Of a DNA stretch of 64,000 nucleotides, positions 8,099 to 16,942 are shown piece after piece. The position numbers were made by a program, and so were the translations under genes. Within the stretch, counting starts at the first letter, position 1. Each line of letters starts with the position of its first letter. This DNA is from DDH964 sp963806685. Its GTDB lineage: Bacteria; Desulfobacterota; Desulfuromonadia; Desulfuromonadales; DDH964. The stretch spans positions 46,259-110,258 of the forward strand of contig CAWDZB010000008.1 of NCBI GenBank assembly GCA_963806685.1. Reading direction: 5' to 3'. The notes beneath the pieces are model-generated. The model was given only the letters and a program-made list of their open reading frames with translations. It did not search any database and was not told where the DNA came from.

Positions 8099-8182
8099 CC
8101 TCCATCCCCGGAATGCCACGTCCTATCGCGCCGGGCCTCGCGCCCGGGCTCCCCTACCTCGTCCAGGAAAGGAGGAAGGTTC

Positions 8183-9112
8183 ATGATCGAGGTAACGAAT
8201 CTTTCGCGTTGTTACGGCCAGCTCACTGCCGTCGACAGGGTCACCTTCAGCATCGGCCGCGGTGAAATCGTCGGTCTGCTCGGCCACAACGGTGCAGGAA
8301 AATCGACCATCATGAAAATGCTGACCGGGTTTCTCGAGCCGAGCGGGGGCGAAATCCGCATCGCCGGAGAGGATCTGCAGGCCGACCGTAGCGCCGGGCA
8401 AGCCCGCATCGGCTACCTGCCTGAAAACTGCCCCCTCTACCCGGAGATGAGCGTGGTCGATTCCCTCGACTATACGGCCACCCTGCGCGGCCTGAAGGAG
8501 CAGGAACGGCCGGCGGCAATCCGCCGGGCCATCGAACAGACTTCGCTGCAGGCCAAGGCGATGGCGCCCATCGCCACCCTGTCGCGCGGATACCGGCAGC
8601 GGGTCGGGGTCGCCCAGGCGCTGCTCCACCAGCCGGAGATCCTGATCCTCGATGAGCCGACCAACGGCCTCGACCCGGGGCAGATCGAGCAGATGCGCGA
8701 ACTGATCCGCGAGCTGGGGAAGACCGCCACAGTGATCGTCTCGACCCATATCCTGCAGGAGGTCGAGGCCACCTGCGAGCGGGTGCTGATCCTGCGCCAG
8801 GGGCGGCTGGCCCTGGATGCCCAGCTGGCCGAGCTGACCCGCAGCAGCGATCTGCTGCTGCGCTGCGCTGCCCCGGCCGCCCAGGCTCTGGAACGGCTGG
8901 GAGGTTTGCCGAACGTGGCCCGGATCGAGCCGGCCGGTGCCGGCTGCTACCGTCTGCAGCCGCGCCAGGAGCCGGCCGCTGCCGCCGCTGAAATAGCCCG
9001 AACGGTGGTCGGCGCCGGCTGGGAGCTGTTCGCCCTGCAGCCCGAGGAGCGCTCGCTGGAGAAAGTCTTCCACGAAATTACCGCCAAGGAGGTGAGCGCC
9101 GATGCTGCCTGA
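8183..9112 (+). CDS. ABC transporter ATP-binding protein, GldA-like
   Basis: 309 aa. Walker A is GHNGAGKS at about residues 34-41. A signature-like LSRGYRQRVGVAQALL and Walker B ILILDEPTNGLDPGQ follow, then the switch histidine in STHIL. The C-terminal 80 residues form the extension seen in GldA/CcmA-type exporters of the ABC-2 class. It should energise the membrane protein encoded next; the two genes overlap by 11 bases. The ATG at 8183 has a strong AAAGGAGGAAGG site, and upstream in-frame codons lie past the sigma-54 promoter. The cargo is not known; in Bacteroidetes GldA works with GldF/GldG in gliding, but in proteobacteria the role is undefined. Confidence 0.88.
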   Translation: MIEVTNLSRCYGQLTAVDRVTFSIGRGEIVGLLGHNGAGKSTIMKMLTGFLEPSGGEIRIAGEDLQADRSAGQARIGYLPENCPLYPEMSVVDSLDYTATLRGLKEQERPAAIRRAIEQTSLQAKAMAPIATLSRGYRQRVGVAQALLHQPEILILDEPTNGLDPGQIEQMRELIRELGKTATVIVSTHILQEVEATCERVLILRQGRLALDAQLAELTRSSDLLLRCAAPAAQALERLGGLPNVARIEPAGAGCYRLQPRQEPAAAAAEIARTVVGAGWELFALQPEERSLEKVFHEITAKEVSADAA

Positions 9113-11987
9113 AACGCTGCGCGTGACCCGCAAGGAGCTCTCCGCCTTTTTTTCCTCGCCGGTCGCCTATATTTTCCTGGGGAGTTTCCTGCTGGTCAGC
9201 CTCTTCGTCTTTTTCTGGGCCGACGCCTTCTTCGCCCGCAACATCGCCGACGTCCGACCGCTCTTCGAATGGATGCCGGTGCTGTTGATCTTCCTGGTGG
9301 CGGCCCTGACCATGCGCATGTGGAGCGAGGAACGGCGCATGGGTACCATCGAGCACCTGCTGACCCTGCCGGTCAGCCCGCTGCAGCTGCTCACCGGCAA
9401 GTTCCTGGCCGGCCTGGCGCTGCTGGCGCTGGCGCTGCTGTTGACCCTGCCGCTGCCGCTGACCGTCAGCTTCATCGGCCCCCTCGACTGGGGACCGGTC
9501 TGGGGGGGATACCTGGCGGCCCTCTTTCTCGGTGCGGCCTACCTCGCCATTGGCCTCTACCTGAGCGCCCGCAGCGACAACCAGATCGTCAGCCTGATCT
9601 CAACGGTGCTGGTCTGCGGGCTTTTTTACCTGCTCGGCAGTGATCTGCTGACCGGTTTCTTCGGCAATCGCACCGGGGAGATCCTCAAACTGCTCGGCAG
9701 CGGCTCGCGCTTCGCCTCGATCACTCGCGGCGTCATCGACCTGCGCGACCTCTACTACTACCTGAGCCTGGTCGGGGTCTTCTTCACCCTGACCCTCTAC
9801 AGCCTGGAGCGGCTGCGCTGGGCCCATGACGCCGCCGGCCCACGTCACCGCCTTTGGGGGCTGTTGACCCTGCTGCTGGTCGCCAACCTGCTGGCCGGCA
9901 ACCTCTGGCTGCAGAACCTCGGCCGGGCGCGCCTCGACCTGACCGCCGGGCGCATCTATTCCCTCTCCGACGCCACCCGCCAGTACCTTGGCGAGTTGCA
10001 GGAACCGCTGCTGATCCGCGGCTACTTCAGCGCCAAAACTCATCCGCTGCTCGCCCCGCTGGTTCCACGGCTGCGCGACCTGATCGAGGAATACCAGATG
10101 GCCGGCGGCGGCAAGGTGCGGGCCGAGTTCGTCGATCCCCAGCAGAATCCCGAACTGGAGGCGGAAGCCAACCAGAAATACAACATCAAGCCGGTCCCCT
10201 TCCAAGTGGCCGACCGTTACCAGTCGTCGCTGGTCAACTCCTACTTCCACCTGCTGGTGCAGTACGGCGATCGCTACCAGGTCCTCAGTTTTCGTGACCT
10301 GATCGAGGTCAAGCGACGCGGGGCAGAGGGGATCGAGGTCGAACTTCGCAACCCGGAATATGCCCTGACCCGGGCCATCAAGAAGGTGGTGTACGGCTTC
10401 AAGGGGAGTGGCGACCTGTTCGCCGCGATGAGTCAGCCGGTGACCCTGACCGGCTATATCTCCGCCGATGCCAAGCTGCCGAAGTTCCTGCGAACCTTCA
10501 AGGCCCAGTTGGGTGAGCTGAGTGACGAGCTGCAGAAACAGTCCGGCGGCAAGTTCAGCTTCAAGCTGGTGGAGCCGGAAGCCAACGGTGGCGAGGTCGC
10601 CAAGAAGATCGAGACCGACTTTGGCTTCCGGCCGATGCAGGCCGGGTTGTTCGATCCCGATCACTTCTACTTCTACCTGACCCTGGGGGACGGCGAGCAG
10701 ACGGTGCCGGTGGCGCTGCCGCAGGACTTCACCAAGGCTGCCCTGCGCACGAACCTGACCTCAGCCCTCAAGCGCTTTGCCGGGAATTACCTGAAGACCG
10801 TAGCGCTGGCGGTTCCAAAGGCCTCCGCCAATCCCTACCTGGCGCAGATGGGGATGGAAGACGGCAAAGAGTTCCAGGTGCTGCGCCAGCAGCTGGAAGC
10901 CAACTACAATGTCCGCAGCGTCGACCTCGATCAGGGGCGTATTCCCGAGGCCGCCGATATCCTGGTGGTGGCGGCACCGAAGCAGCTTTCGAACAAGGGG
11001 CTTTTCGCCGTCGACCAGTTCCTGATGCAGGGCGGAACGGTGCTGCTGGCCACCTCCCCCTACCAGGTCAGCTTCAGCCGCGACAACCTCAGCGCCAGCC
11101 CGCAGCAGGGCGTGCTGCTGCAATGGCTGGCACAGAAGGGACTGAAACTCGACCGGAAGATGGTCCTCGACCCGCGCAACCAGCCATTCCCGGTACCGGT
11201 GAGCCGCAATGTCGGCGGCTTCGTCCTGCAGGAGCTGCGCCTGGTCCCCTATCCCTACTTCATCGACGTGCGAGACAGCGGGCTCAACAGCGAGCTGCCG
11301 GTTTCCGCCGATCTCAGCCGGGTGCTGATGGACTGGGCCTCCCCGATCGAGGTCGATGCCCAAAAGACCAAGGGGCAGAAACTGACCTGGCTGCTGAAGA
11401 GTTCACCCGACGCCTGGACCTCGGACGCCGGTAACCTGGTGCCGCGCATCGACGAGGATGGCCGCTCCGGATTTACCCCGGGGAAAACCCGGGGCGAGCA
11501 GCTGCTGGGGGTGGCCCTGCAGGGATCCTTCACCTCCTGGTTCAAGGGGAAGACCTCACCCCTGCTTGCCGCCGGCAAGGATGCTGGCAAGCCCGCCGGC
11601 GGCAAGAACCAGACGCCGCAGATTGCCGGGGTGATCGACAAATCTCCCGATTCGGCGCGGCTGATCCTGTTCGGCTCCAGTGACTTTCTCAGCGACCAGA
11701 CCCTGCAGCTGGCTTCCAGCACCAGCGGCCAGCAGGAACTCGGGGCTCTGCAGCTGGTCGAAAATGCCATCGACTGGTCGCTGGAGGATCCCGGCCTGTT
11801 GAGCATCCGCAGCCACGGCCACTACGCCCGCACCCTGAAACCCCTCACCCGCGAGGCCCGGATGCTTTGTGAATATCTCGACTACGCCCTGGTCCTGGGC
11901 GGGCTGCTGCTGGTGTTCATCTTCTCCAGGCTGCAGGGCCGCCGCACCCGCAACCGTTACCAACAGCTGCTGGAAGGGAGGGTGTAA
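9102..11987 (+). CDS. ABC-2 permease fused to a GldG-type domain
   Basis: 961 aa. Residues 1-245 form an ABC-2 type permease with six hydrophobic segments (for example VAYIFLGSFLLVSLFVFFWA; LLTGKFLAGLALLALALLLT). After another membrane segment (LWGLLTLLLVANLLAGNLWL) comes a large extracytoplasmic GldG-like part, starting NLGRARLDLTAGRIYSLSDATRQYL. A final membrane helix lies near the C-terminus (LVLGGLLLVFIFSRL). Thus it joins GldF-like and GldG-like roles in one chain. With the ATPase before it and the DUF4340 protein after it, it makes a complete export or cell-surface complex. Substrate unknown. Confidence 0.85.
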   Translation: MLPETLRVTRKELSAFFSSPVAYIFLGSFLLVSLFVFFWADAFFARNIADVRPLFEWMPVLLIFLVAALTMRMWSEERRMGTIEHLLTLPVSPLQLLTGKFLAGLALLALALLLTLPLPLTVSFIGPLDWGPVWGGYLAALFLGAAYLAIGLYLSARSDNQIVSLISTVLVCGLFYLLGSDLLTGFFGNRTGEILKLLGSGSRFASITRGVIDLRDLYYYLSLVGVFFTLTLYSLERLRWAHDAAGPRHRLWGLLTLLLVANLLAGNLWLQNLGRARLDLTAGRIYSLSDATRQYLGELQEPLLIRGYFSAKTHPLLAPLVPRLRDLIEEYQMAGGGKVRAEFVDPQQNPELEAEANQKYNIKPVPFQVADRYQSSLVNSYFHLLVQYGDRYQVLSFRDLIEVKRRGAEGIEVELRNPEYALTRAIKKVVYGFKGSGDLFAAMSQPVTLTGYISADAKLPKFLRTFKAQLGELSDELQKQSGGKFSFKLVEPEANGGEVAKKIETDFGFRPMQAGLFDPDHFYFYLTLGDGEQTVPVALPQDFTKAALRTNLTSALKRFAGNYLKTVALAVPKASANPYLAQMGMEDGKEFQVLRQQLEANYNVRSVDLDQGRIPEAADILVVAAPKQLSNKGLFAVDQFLMQGGTVLLATSPYQVSFSRDNLSASPQQGVLLQWLAQKGLKLDRKMVLDPRNQPFPVPVSRNVGGFVLQELRLVPYPYFIDVRDSGLNSELPVSADLSRVLMDWASPIEVDAQKTKGQKLTWLLKSSPDAWTSDAGNLVPRIDEDGRSGFTPGKTRGEQLLGVALQGSFTSWFKGKTSPLLAAGKDAGKPAGGKNQTPQIAGVIDKSPDSARLILFGSSDFLSDQTLQLASSTSGQQELGALQLVENAIDWSLEDPGLLSIRSHGHYARTLKPLTREARMLCEYLDYALVLGGLLLVFIFSRLQGRRTRNRYQQLLEGRV

Positions 11988-11989
11988 CC

Positions 11990-12961
11990 ATGAAACGCGC
12001 CATTCTCATTTCTGGCCTGGTCCTGGTGCTCCAGCTCGGCCTGGCCCTGGGGCTGTGGCTGAAGAGTGACAACCTGGGGACTTTCCACGGCGGCAAGCTG
12101 CTGGCGGTCGCCGCCGATCAAATCGACCGCCTGCAGATCGACGGCGGCAATCAGGGTCATCTGGTCCTGCAGAAGAGGGACGGCCACTGGCGACTCCCCG
12201 ACCATTTCAACGCCCCGGCCGACGGCCAGAAGGTCGACACCCTCCTCTCCACCCTGCTCGGCATCGAGCGTAACTGGCCGGTGGCCCGGACCGACGACGC
12301 CTTCAAGCGCTTCAAGGTCGCCGATACCGCCTTCGACCGGCGCCTGCAATTCCAAACCGGCGACAAAACCGTGGCGACCCTGCTGCTCGGCAGTTCCCCG
12401 GGCTTTCGCAAGGTGCATGCCCGGCTGGCCGGGGAAAAGGAAGTCTACGACATCCCCTTCAGCAGCTACCGGGCCAGTCTCAAGCCCGCCGACTGGATAG
12501 ACAGCCGCCAGCTGCAGCTCAAGGCCGAACAGATTACGGCCGTGGATCTCCCAGATAGCCGCCTGCTGGTGGAGAAGGGCAAGCCGAAGCTGGCGAAGCT
12601 CGCCACCGGAGAGGAAACCGACGGCGAACACGCCCAACAGCTGGTCGATCGCCTGGCCGGACTGACGATTCAGGATATTGCCGCCGGCGCCGACCACCCC
12701 CTTCCCCACCCGGTCGACCTGAGCCTGCGCCTGGAATTGAAGGACGGTACGGTACGTCGCTACGACTTTGCCAACGGCGACGACAAGAACGCGGCTCTGC
12801 TCAAGGTCTCCTCAGCACCCTATCTGTTCAAAGTCAGCAGCTCCCTGCTCAAGGAGCTGCAAAAGGCCACCCGGACGACCCTGGTCAAGGCCGGCAAGGC
12901 TCCCGCTAAACCGCTGGTGCAACCGGCCGCCACGCCATCTTCCCCGAAGTCCCGGGGCTGA
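11990..12961 (+). CDS. DUF4340 domain protein, partner of the GldG-type transporter
   Basis: 323 aa. One N-terminal membrane segment (AILISGLVLVLQLGLALGLWL) and an extracytoplasmic body with the DUF4340 pattern: VAADQIDRLQIDGG, GHWRLPDHFNAPADGQKVDTLLSTLLG, and LLLGSSPGFRKVHARLAGEKEVYDI. Proteins of this family usually sit directly after GldG-type permeases, as here (two-base gap). They are thought to be periplasmic components, but no biochemical role is established. The C-terminus is alanine/proline/lysine-rich and probably disordered. Confidence 0.8.
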   Translation: MKRAILISGLVLVLQLGLALGLWLKSDNLGTFHGGKLLAVAADQIDRLQIDGGNQGHLVLQKRDGHWRLPDHFNAPADGQKVDTLLSTLLGIERNWPVARTDDAFKRFKVADTAFDRRLQFQTGDKTVATLLLGSSPGFRKVHARLAGEKEVYDIPFSSYRASLKPADWIDSRQLQLKAEQITAVDLPDSRLLVEKGKPKLAKLATGEETDGEHAQQLVDRLAGLTIQDIAAGADHPLPHPVDLSLRLELKDGTVRRYDFANGDDKNAALLKVSSAPYLFKVSSSLLKELQKATRTTLVKAGKAPAKPLVQPAATPSSPKSRG

Positions 12962-12964
12962 ATA

Positions 12965-13004
12965 CCCTGTCCGCCCCCGGCCGCCCCGCCGGGGGCGGAC
13001 AGGG
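12965..13004 (+). terminator. Perfect 16-bp hairpin ending the ABC operon
   Basis: Arms 12965-12980 and 12989-13004 are fully complementary around an 8-base loop, four bases after the DUF4340 stop. A T-run is missing, and the next promoter's -35 begins five bases later. A very stable GC stem like this likely blocks read-through or protects the 3' end. Confidence 0.65.
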
Positions 13005-13008
13005 CGTC

Positions 13009-13036
13009 TTGACACCTCGCCCCCCGTCGCTAAACT
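13009..13036 (+). promoter_or_regulatory. Sigma-70 promoter for the lipoprotein gene
   Basis: TTGACA at 13009-13014 (perfect -35), 16-base spacer, TAAACT at 13031-13036. It lies between the hairpin and the gene starting at 13101. Confidence 0.7.
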
Positions 13037-13100
13037 AGCAGAAAGATTTCCCCTCCACCGTGAGAACTTGCCTAGCCAACCCCAGCTGGGGAGGATCGTC

Positions 13101-13571
13101 ATGAAACGCAGCTTCGTCCTGTTCGTCCTTGTCGCGCTGGTCCTGTCGGCCTGCTCCCCTTATGCCGGACCGAAAGAGGGGGCCGGCACTTTGATCGGCG
13201 CCGGAACCGGGGCTCTGCTCGGCGCCCAGGTCGGCCACGGCACCGGACGGCTGCTGGCGGTGGGCGTCGGCACCCTCGCCGGAGCCCTGATGGGCCAGGA
13301 AATCGGCCGTTCCCTGGACCGCGCCGACCAGCTCGCCATGCAGCAGAACGCCCAGTATGCCCTCGAAAACACACGGACCCAGACCACCACCACCTGGCAT
13401 AACCCCGACAGCGGCCACTCCGGCTCGATCACTCCTGTCGAGACCTACCAGAATTCCCAGGGGAAATACTGCCGGGAATACGTGCAGACGGTCTACATCG
13501 GCGGCGAGAAACAGCAGGCCTACGGCACCGCCTGCCGCCAACCCGACGGCAGCTGGAAGATCATCCGCTGA
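13101..13571 (+). CDS. Glycine-zipper lipoprotein, 17-kDa surface antigen family
   Basis: 156 aa. A lipoprotein signal with lipobox LSAC gives a mature start at about Cys19. Then follow two glycine-rich zipper helices (GAGTLIGAGTGALLGAQVG and LLAVGVGTLAGALMGQEIG), as in the rickettsial 17-kDa antigen/SlyB-type family. The C-terminal part has a small beta-like domain with YCREYVQTV and ACRQPDGSWKI, often annotated as an RT0821-type surface antigen domain. Likely attached to the outer membrane. The ATG at 13101 has a GGGGAGGA site. Own promoter and terminators around it suggest a single-gene unit. Exact role unknown; family members affect envelope integrity. Confidence 0.82.
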   Translation: MKRSFVLFVLVALVLSACSPYAGPKEGAGTLIGAGTGALLGAQVGHGTGRLLAVGVGTLAGALMGQEIGRSLDRADQLAMQQNAQYALENTRTQTTTTWHNPDSGHSGSITPVETYQNSQGKYCREYVQTVYIGGEKQQAYGTACRQPDGSWKIIR

Positions 13572-13690
13572 CACCTACCACGGCGCCGACCGAGACGGGA
13601 GTCCCGCCAATGTTCATGAGGCGCCCGGGTGGGTGGTCCTGCACCCGGCCAGCGTAACCTCCCCTCCATCCAGGGCCACAGGTTGCGACC

Positions 13691-15427
13691 ATGGCCGCTT
13701 CCCTTGTCCCCATCCTCCAGGCCTTGGCCTGCCTCTTCCTTGGCGCCCTGATCGGCGGGAGGCTGGCTTCCCTGTGCCATGTGCCGCGGGTGACCGGCTA
13801 TCTGCTCGTTGGCCTGGCGCTGGGCCCGTCCTTCGCTCGCCTGGTCGGTTTCCCACCGCCGATCAGCAGTCTCGCCCTGCGGGAGCTGCGCCCCTTGGCC
13901 GACATCGGCCTCGCCCTGATCCTGATGAATATCGGGGGCCTGTTCCAGCTGGAACAATTGCGCCGCTGGCGGCACCGGATCCTGGTCTTTTCCGCCAGCG
14001 AAATCGCCCTCACTTTCCTGCTCGTCGCCGCTACGACCCTAACCGCCAACCTGTTTTGGCTGCACCGGACCCTCCCCGGCCTGGACGTCTGGTCGACTTC
14101 GCTGACCTTTGCCCTGCTCCTGGGCATCATCGCCGTTGCCACCGCGCCGGCAGCCACCCTGATGGTGATCCGGGAATACGAGGCGGACGGTCCGGTCACC
14201 GGTACCGTGCTGACCCTGGTCGGCTTCAACAACCTGGTTTCGGTCCTCGGTTTCGCCATTCTCACCCATCTGCTGATTCGTCCCGAGGAACCACTCGCGC
14301 TTCTCGCCGCTCGGATGGTCGGCCCGATTGTCATCGGCGGGGGGATCGGTTTTCTGCTCTCGATCTGGGCCCAGCGCCTGGAACTGCCCAGCGAGCAGAA
14401 GGTCCTGCTTCTCGGCGGGGTCATTGCCAGCTCGGCCCTCTGCCATCGGCTCGGCATCGACCCGCTGCTGGCCAGCCTCGCGCTCGGCATCACCCTCGCC
14501 AATAGCTCCCCCCGCTGGCATCAGCTCCTCGAAGGCCTGCGACAGGTTGACTACCTGCTGTACATCGCCTTTTTCGTCCTCGCCGGCGCCAACCTGCATA
14601 TCGAAAGCCTGCCCCATATCGGCCTGCTCGGCGTCGTTTACGTCCTCGCCCGCACTCTCGGCAAGTGGCTCGGCGCGGTGATCGGCGCCCGCCTCGGCGC
14701 CTTCGGCCGCCGGGCGCAGAGTTATGTCGGCATCACCCTGCTGGCCCAGGCCGGGGTGGCCATCGGCCTGGCCGGTTCCCTGGTGCGGGTCTGGCCGGAA
14801 GGGGGCCACCTGATCGAAACCATCGTCCTCGGCTCGGTGGTGATCTTCGAACTGGTCGGCCCGCTGGCGGTGCGCCATGGCCTGGTCCGCGCCGGCGAGG
14901 TGCCGATCCTCTCCTTGCTGCAGAAACGAGCTCCACAGGGTGCCCTCGAAGGTCTGCACTCGGTCGCCCAGCACTTTCGCTCCTCGCTCGGGTTGCCGGC
15001 AGGCCATCAGCTGCGCGATCCGGGGGATATCCTGGTGCGCCACGTCATGCGTCAGAACGTCGAAACGGTACGCAACGCCACCGCCTTCAACGAACTGCTG
15101 CGCTTCATCGCCCACAGTCGCTACGACCGTTTTCCGGTGGTCGACGCCGAGGGGCACTTCCTCGGCATGATCAACTACACCGAAATCCGCAACCTCCTCT
15201 TCGAGCCGGCGCTGGTGCCGCTGGTCGTCGCCGGCGACCTGCTCGCCGCCAATCCCCACGCCATCCCCCCCGACATGGCGCTGCGCGAGGCCCTCAAGAT
15301 CCTGCAACAGCAGCGGGACATCAGCTATTTCCCGGTGATCGACCCCCACGAACCGCAGCGCCTGCTCGGCATCCTCAGCCAGAACGACCTGCTTGCCGCC
15401 TTCCGCCGTCTCGGCGGAGAATCCTGA
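13691..15427 (+). CDS. CPA2-type cation/proton antiporter with CBS domain pair
   Basis: 578 aa. Residues 1-390 contain about 12 hydrophobic segments of the Na+/H+ exchanger fold, including HVPRVTGYLLVGLALGPS near the N-terminus, as in KefB/CPA2 proteins. Residues 430-578 hold two CBS motifs (DILVRHVMRQNVETVRNATAF; HAIPPDMALREALKILQQQRDISYFPVID), likely a cytoplasmic nucleotide-sensing module. It should exchange Na+ or K+ for protons across the inner membrane. A CBS pair rather than a TrkA-N domain is less usual for CPA2. Ends at a bidirectional hairpin facing cpoB. Ion selectivity cannot be read from sequence. Confidence 0.85.
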   Translation: MAASLVPILQALACLFLGALIGGRLASLCHVPRVTGYLLVGLALGPSFARLVGFPPPISSLALRELRPLADIGLALILMNIGGLFQLEQLRRWRHRILVFSASEIALTFLLVAATTLTANLFWLHRTLPGLDVWSTSLTFALLLGIIAVATAPAATLMVIREYEADGPVTGTVLTLVGFNNLVSVLGFAILTHLLIRPEEPLALLAARMVGPIVIGGGIGFLLSIWAQRLELPSEQKVLLLGGVIASSALCHRLGIDPLLASLALGITLANSSPRWHQLLEGLRQVDYLLYIAFFVLAGANLHIESLPHIGLLGVVYVLARTLGKWLGAVIGARLGAFGRRAQSYVGITLLAQAGVAIGLAGSLVRVWPEGGHLIETIVLGSVVIFELVGPLAVRHGLVRAGEVPILSLLQKRAPQGALEGLHSVAQHFRSSLGLPAGHQLRDPGDILVRHVMRQNVETVRNATAFNELLRFIAHSRYDRFPVVDAEGHFLGMINYTEIRNLLFEPALVPLVVAGDLLAANPHAIPPDMALREALKILQQQRDISYFPVIDPHEPQRLLGILSQNDLLAAFRRLGGES

Positions 15428-15439
15428 AGGGCACGAAAA

Positions 15440-15463
15440 AGGGGCGGCCCGGCGGCCGCCCCT
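15440..15463. terminator. Bidirectional hairpin between the antiporter and cpoB
   Basis: Perfect 10-bp stem AGGGGCGGCC / GGCCGCCCCT with a 4-base loop, in the 62-base gap between two convergent genes. An A-run (15436-15440) on the plus side gives a T-run for minus-strand transcripts. Confidence 0.7.
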
Positions 15464-15489
15464 GGAAGTTTCCTGCAACGGGGTTGGAA

Positions 15490-16287
15490 TTATTTTGCCG
15501 GCCATTGGGCGAGCCGGTCCCTCGCCTTGCCAGCCTCCTCGCTTTTCGGGTAGTTGTCGATCACCTTCTGCAGAATGATCCGCGCGTTCTTGAGATCGCC
15601 CATGGCATGGAATGCCAGTCCCTGCTTGAGGAGCGCCGCCGGGGCCTTGGCATGAGTGGGGTTTTTCTGGATCACGTCCTGGAACTGGAGGATGGCGTTC
15701 TCATATTGCTTTTCGCCGTAAAACGCCTCCCCGATCCAATACTGGGCATTGACCGCCAGTTCGTGCTGCGGATAGCGCTTCAAAAACTCCCGCAATACCT
15801 CCTGGCCCTTGGCATAGTCCCCCTGCTTCTGGATCAGGTCCAGTCCCTTCTGGTAGAGTGCCTCCGGCGAATCGGCAACGGTCGGAGCCGGGGCCGGAGC
15901 GGGTGGCGGAGCCGCCGCCAGCTTGGCGACCTTTGCCTCGAGAGCCGACACCTTCAGGTCGAGCTCGTTGCGAACCACCTTCAGTTCCTCACCCAGGGCC
16001 TGATTCTGGTGAGTGAGATCCTCCAGGCGGCCGTTGGACCCCTGGAAATCAACCCGCAGGGCATCGAGCGCGGCCTGCAGGTCGGCCTGCTGCTTCGCCA
16101 TGCCGTTCAGTCGTCCCTCGAGTCCCTGGTCCTGCTGCCGGGCGGCCGCCGCCCGCTCCAGATTGGCCAGCCGGCGCTTCATTTCCTCGAGGTCCTGCTC
16201 GTTACGCTGCTGCTGGGGAAGGGGCATGCAGCCGCTCAAAAGTACCAGGAGCAGCAATACGGACCACAACTGCCGACGTGCCTTCAT
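15490..16287 (-). CDS. cpoB: Tol-Pal system protein CpoB/YbgF (lipoprotein form)
   Basis: 265 aa. It has a lipobox LLSGC (mature Cys at about 20), unlike the soluble E. coli CpoB. A coiled-coil region at about 30-125 is rich in Q, E, L and R, followed by an A/P linker. C-terminal TPR repeats begin SPEALYQKGLDLIQKQGDY and continue through AVNAQYWIGEAFYGEKQYENAI and HAKAPAALLKQGLAFHAMGD. CpoB links peptidoglycan synthesis by PBP1B with Tol-driven outer-membrane constriction. It is the last gene of the tol-pal operon, after a hairpin that follows pal. Both ends are well supported. Confidence 0.88.
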   Translation of the reverse strand: MKARRQLWSVLLLLVLLSGCMPLPQQQRNEQDLEEMKRRLANLERAAAARQQDQGLEGRLNGMAKQQADLQAALDALRVDFQGSNGRLEDLTHQNQALGEELKVVRNELDLKVSALEAKVAKLAAAPPPAPAPAPTVADSPEALYQKGLDLIQKQGDYAKGQEVLREFLKRYPQHELAVNAQYWIGEAFYGEKQYENAILQFQDVIQKNPTHAKAPAALLKQGLAFHAMGDLKNARIILQKVIDNYPKSEEAGKARDRLAQWPAK

Positions 16288-16310
16288 CTCTTGCCTCTCC
16301 CGAAAACAGA

Positions 16311-16330
16311 GCCGCGCCTGCCGGCGCGGC
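16311..16330 (-). terminator. Hairpin between pal and cpoB
   Basis: Perfect 8-bp stem GCCGCGCC/GGCGCGGC with a TGCC loop. On the minus strand it comes 20 bases after the pal stop and is followed by a T-rich TCTGTTTT. Probably partial termination, lowering cpoB relative to pal. Confidence 0.5.
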
Positions 16331-16350
16331 CCTCGAAAAAATGGATGCGA

Positions 16351-16911
16351 TTAACGGACGACCTTGAACTCGTCACGCCGGTTCTTGGTCCAGGCCTCTT
16401 CGGTGTGCCCCGGGTCGAGGGGCATCTCCTCGCCGTAGGAGATGGTCGACAGGCGGTCCTTGGCGACGCCGAGGGAGACCAGGTAGTTCAATGCCGCCTG
16501 CGCCCGGCGCTCGCCGAGGGCGAGGTTGTATTCGTCGGAGCCCCGCTCGTCACAGTACCCCTCGATGCGCACCTGGATATTCGGGTTCGCCTGCATGTAG
16601 GCGGCATTGGCCGCCAGGGTGGCGGTAGCCTGGGGGGTCAGGGTGTACTGGTCGAAATCGAAGGTGATCCGCTCGAGGCCGGTGACCGCGGCAGTCTCGA
16701 TCTGGCCTTGTTCGTTGCCCATCGCCGGCTCGCTGACCGCCTGCTCACTGATGCCGCTGACCTCCTGGCTGGGCATCTGGGTGGTCGCCGGCGCCGCGCC
16801 CATCTCGGTGGGTGCCATCCCTTCCGTAGCGGGCTTCTTGGCGCAACCGGCAGCCAGCAGCAGGACCACTGCCAGGATCATCAACAGGTTCATCGCAGAG
16901 TACTTTTTCAT
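16351..16911 (-). CDS. pal: Peptidoglycan-associated outer-membrane lipoprotein Pal
   Basis: 186 aa. Lipobox LAAGC near residue 22, a variable linker, and a C-terminal OmpA-like domain. The latter contains FDFDQYTLTPQA, IRIEGYCDERGSDEYNLALGERRA (the peptidoglycan-binding core, read in overlapping parts) and SYGEEMPLDPGHTEEAWTKNRRDEF. Pal tethers the outer membrane to peptidoglycan and binds TolB. A GTG nine bases upstream also opens the frame, but the ATG at 16911 has AAGGAG at proper distance. The preceding gap holds an inverted repeat. Confidence 0.95.
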   Translation of the reverse strand: MKKYSAMNLLMILAVVLLLAAGCAKKPATEGMAPTEMGAAPATTQMPSQEVSGISEQAVSEPAMGNEQGQIETAAVTGLERITFDFDQYTLTPQATATLAANAAYMQANPNIQVRIEGYCDERGSDEYNLALGERRAQAALNYLVSLGVAKDRLSTISYGEEMPLDPGHTEEAWTKNRRDEFKVVR

Positions 16912-16942
16912 CGCTCCCACTCCTTTTGCATTTGACAGGGTT

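Noticed and set aside
12965..13004. Inverted repeat as a mobile-element end
   Set aside because: A single hairpin directly after a stop codon with no transposase or direct repeats; a 3'-end hairpin is simpler.
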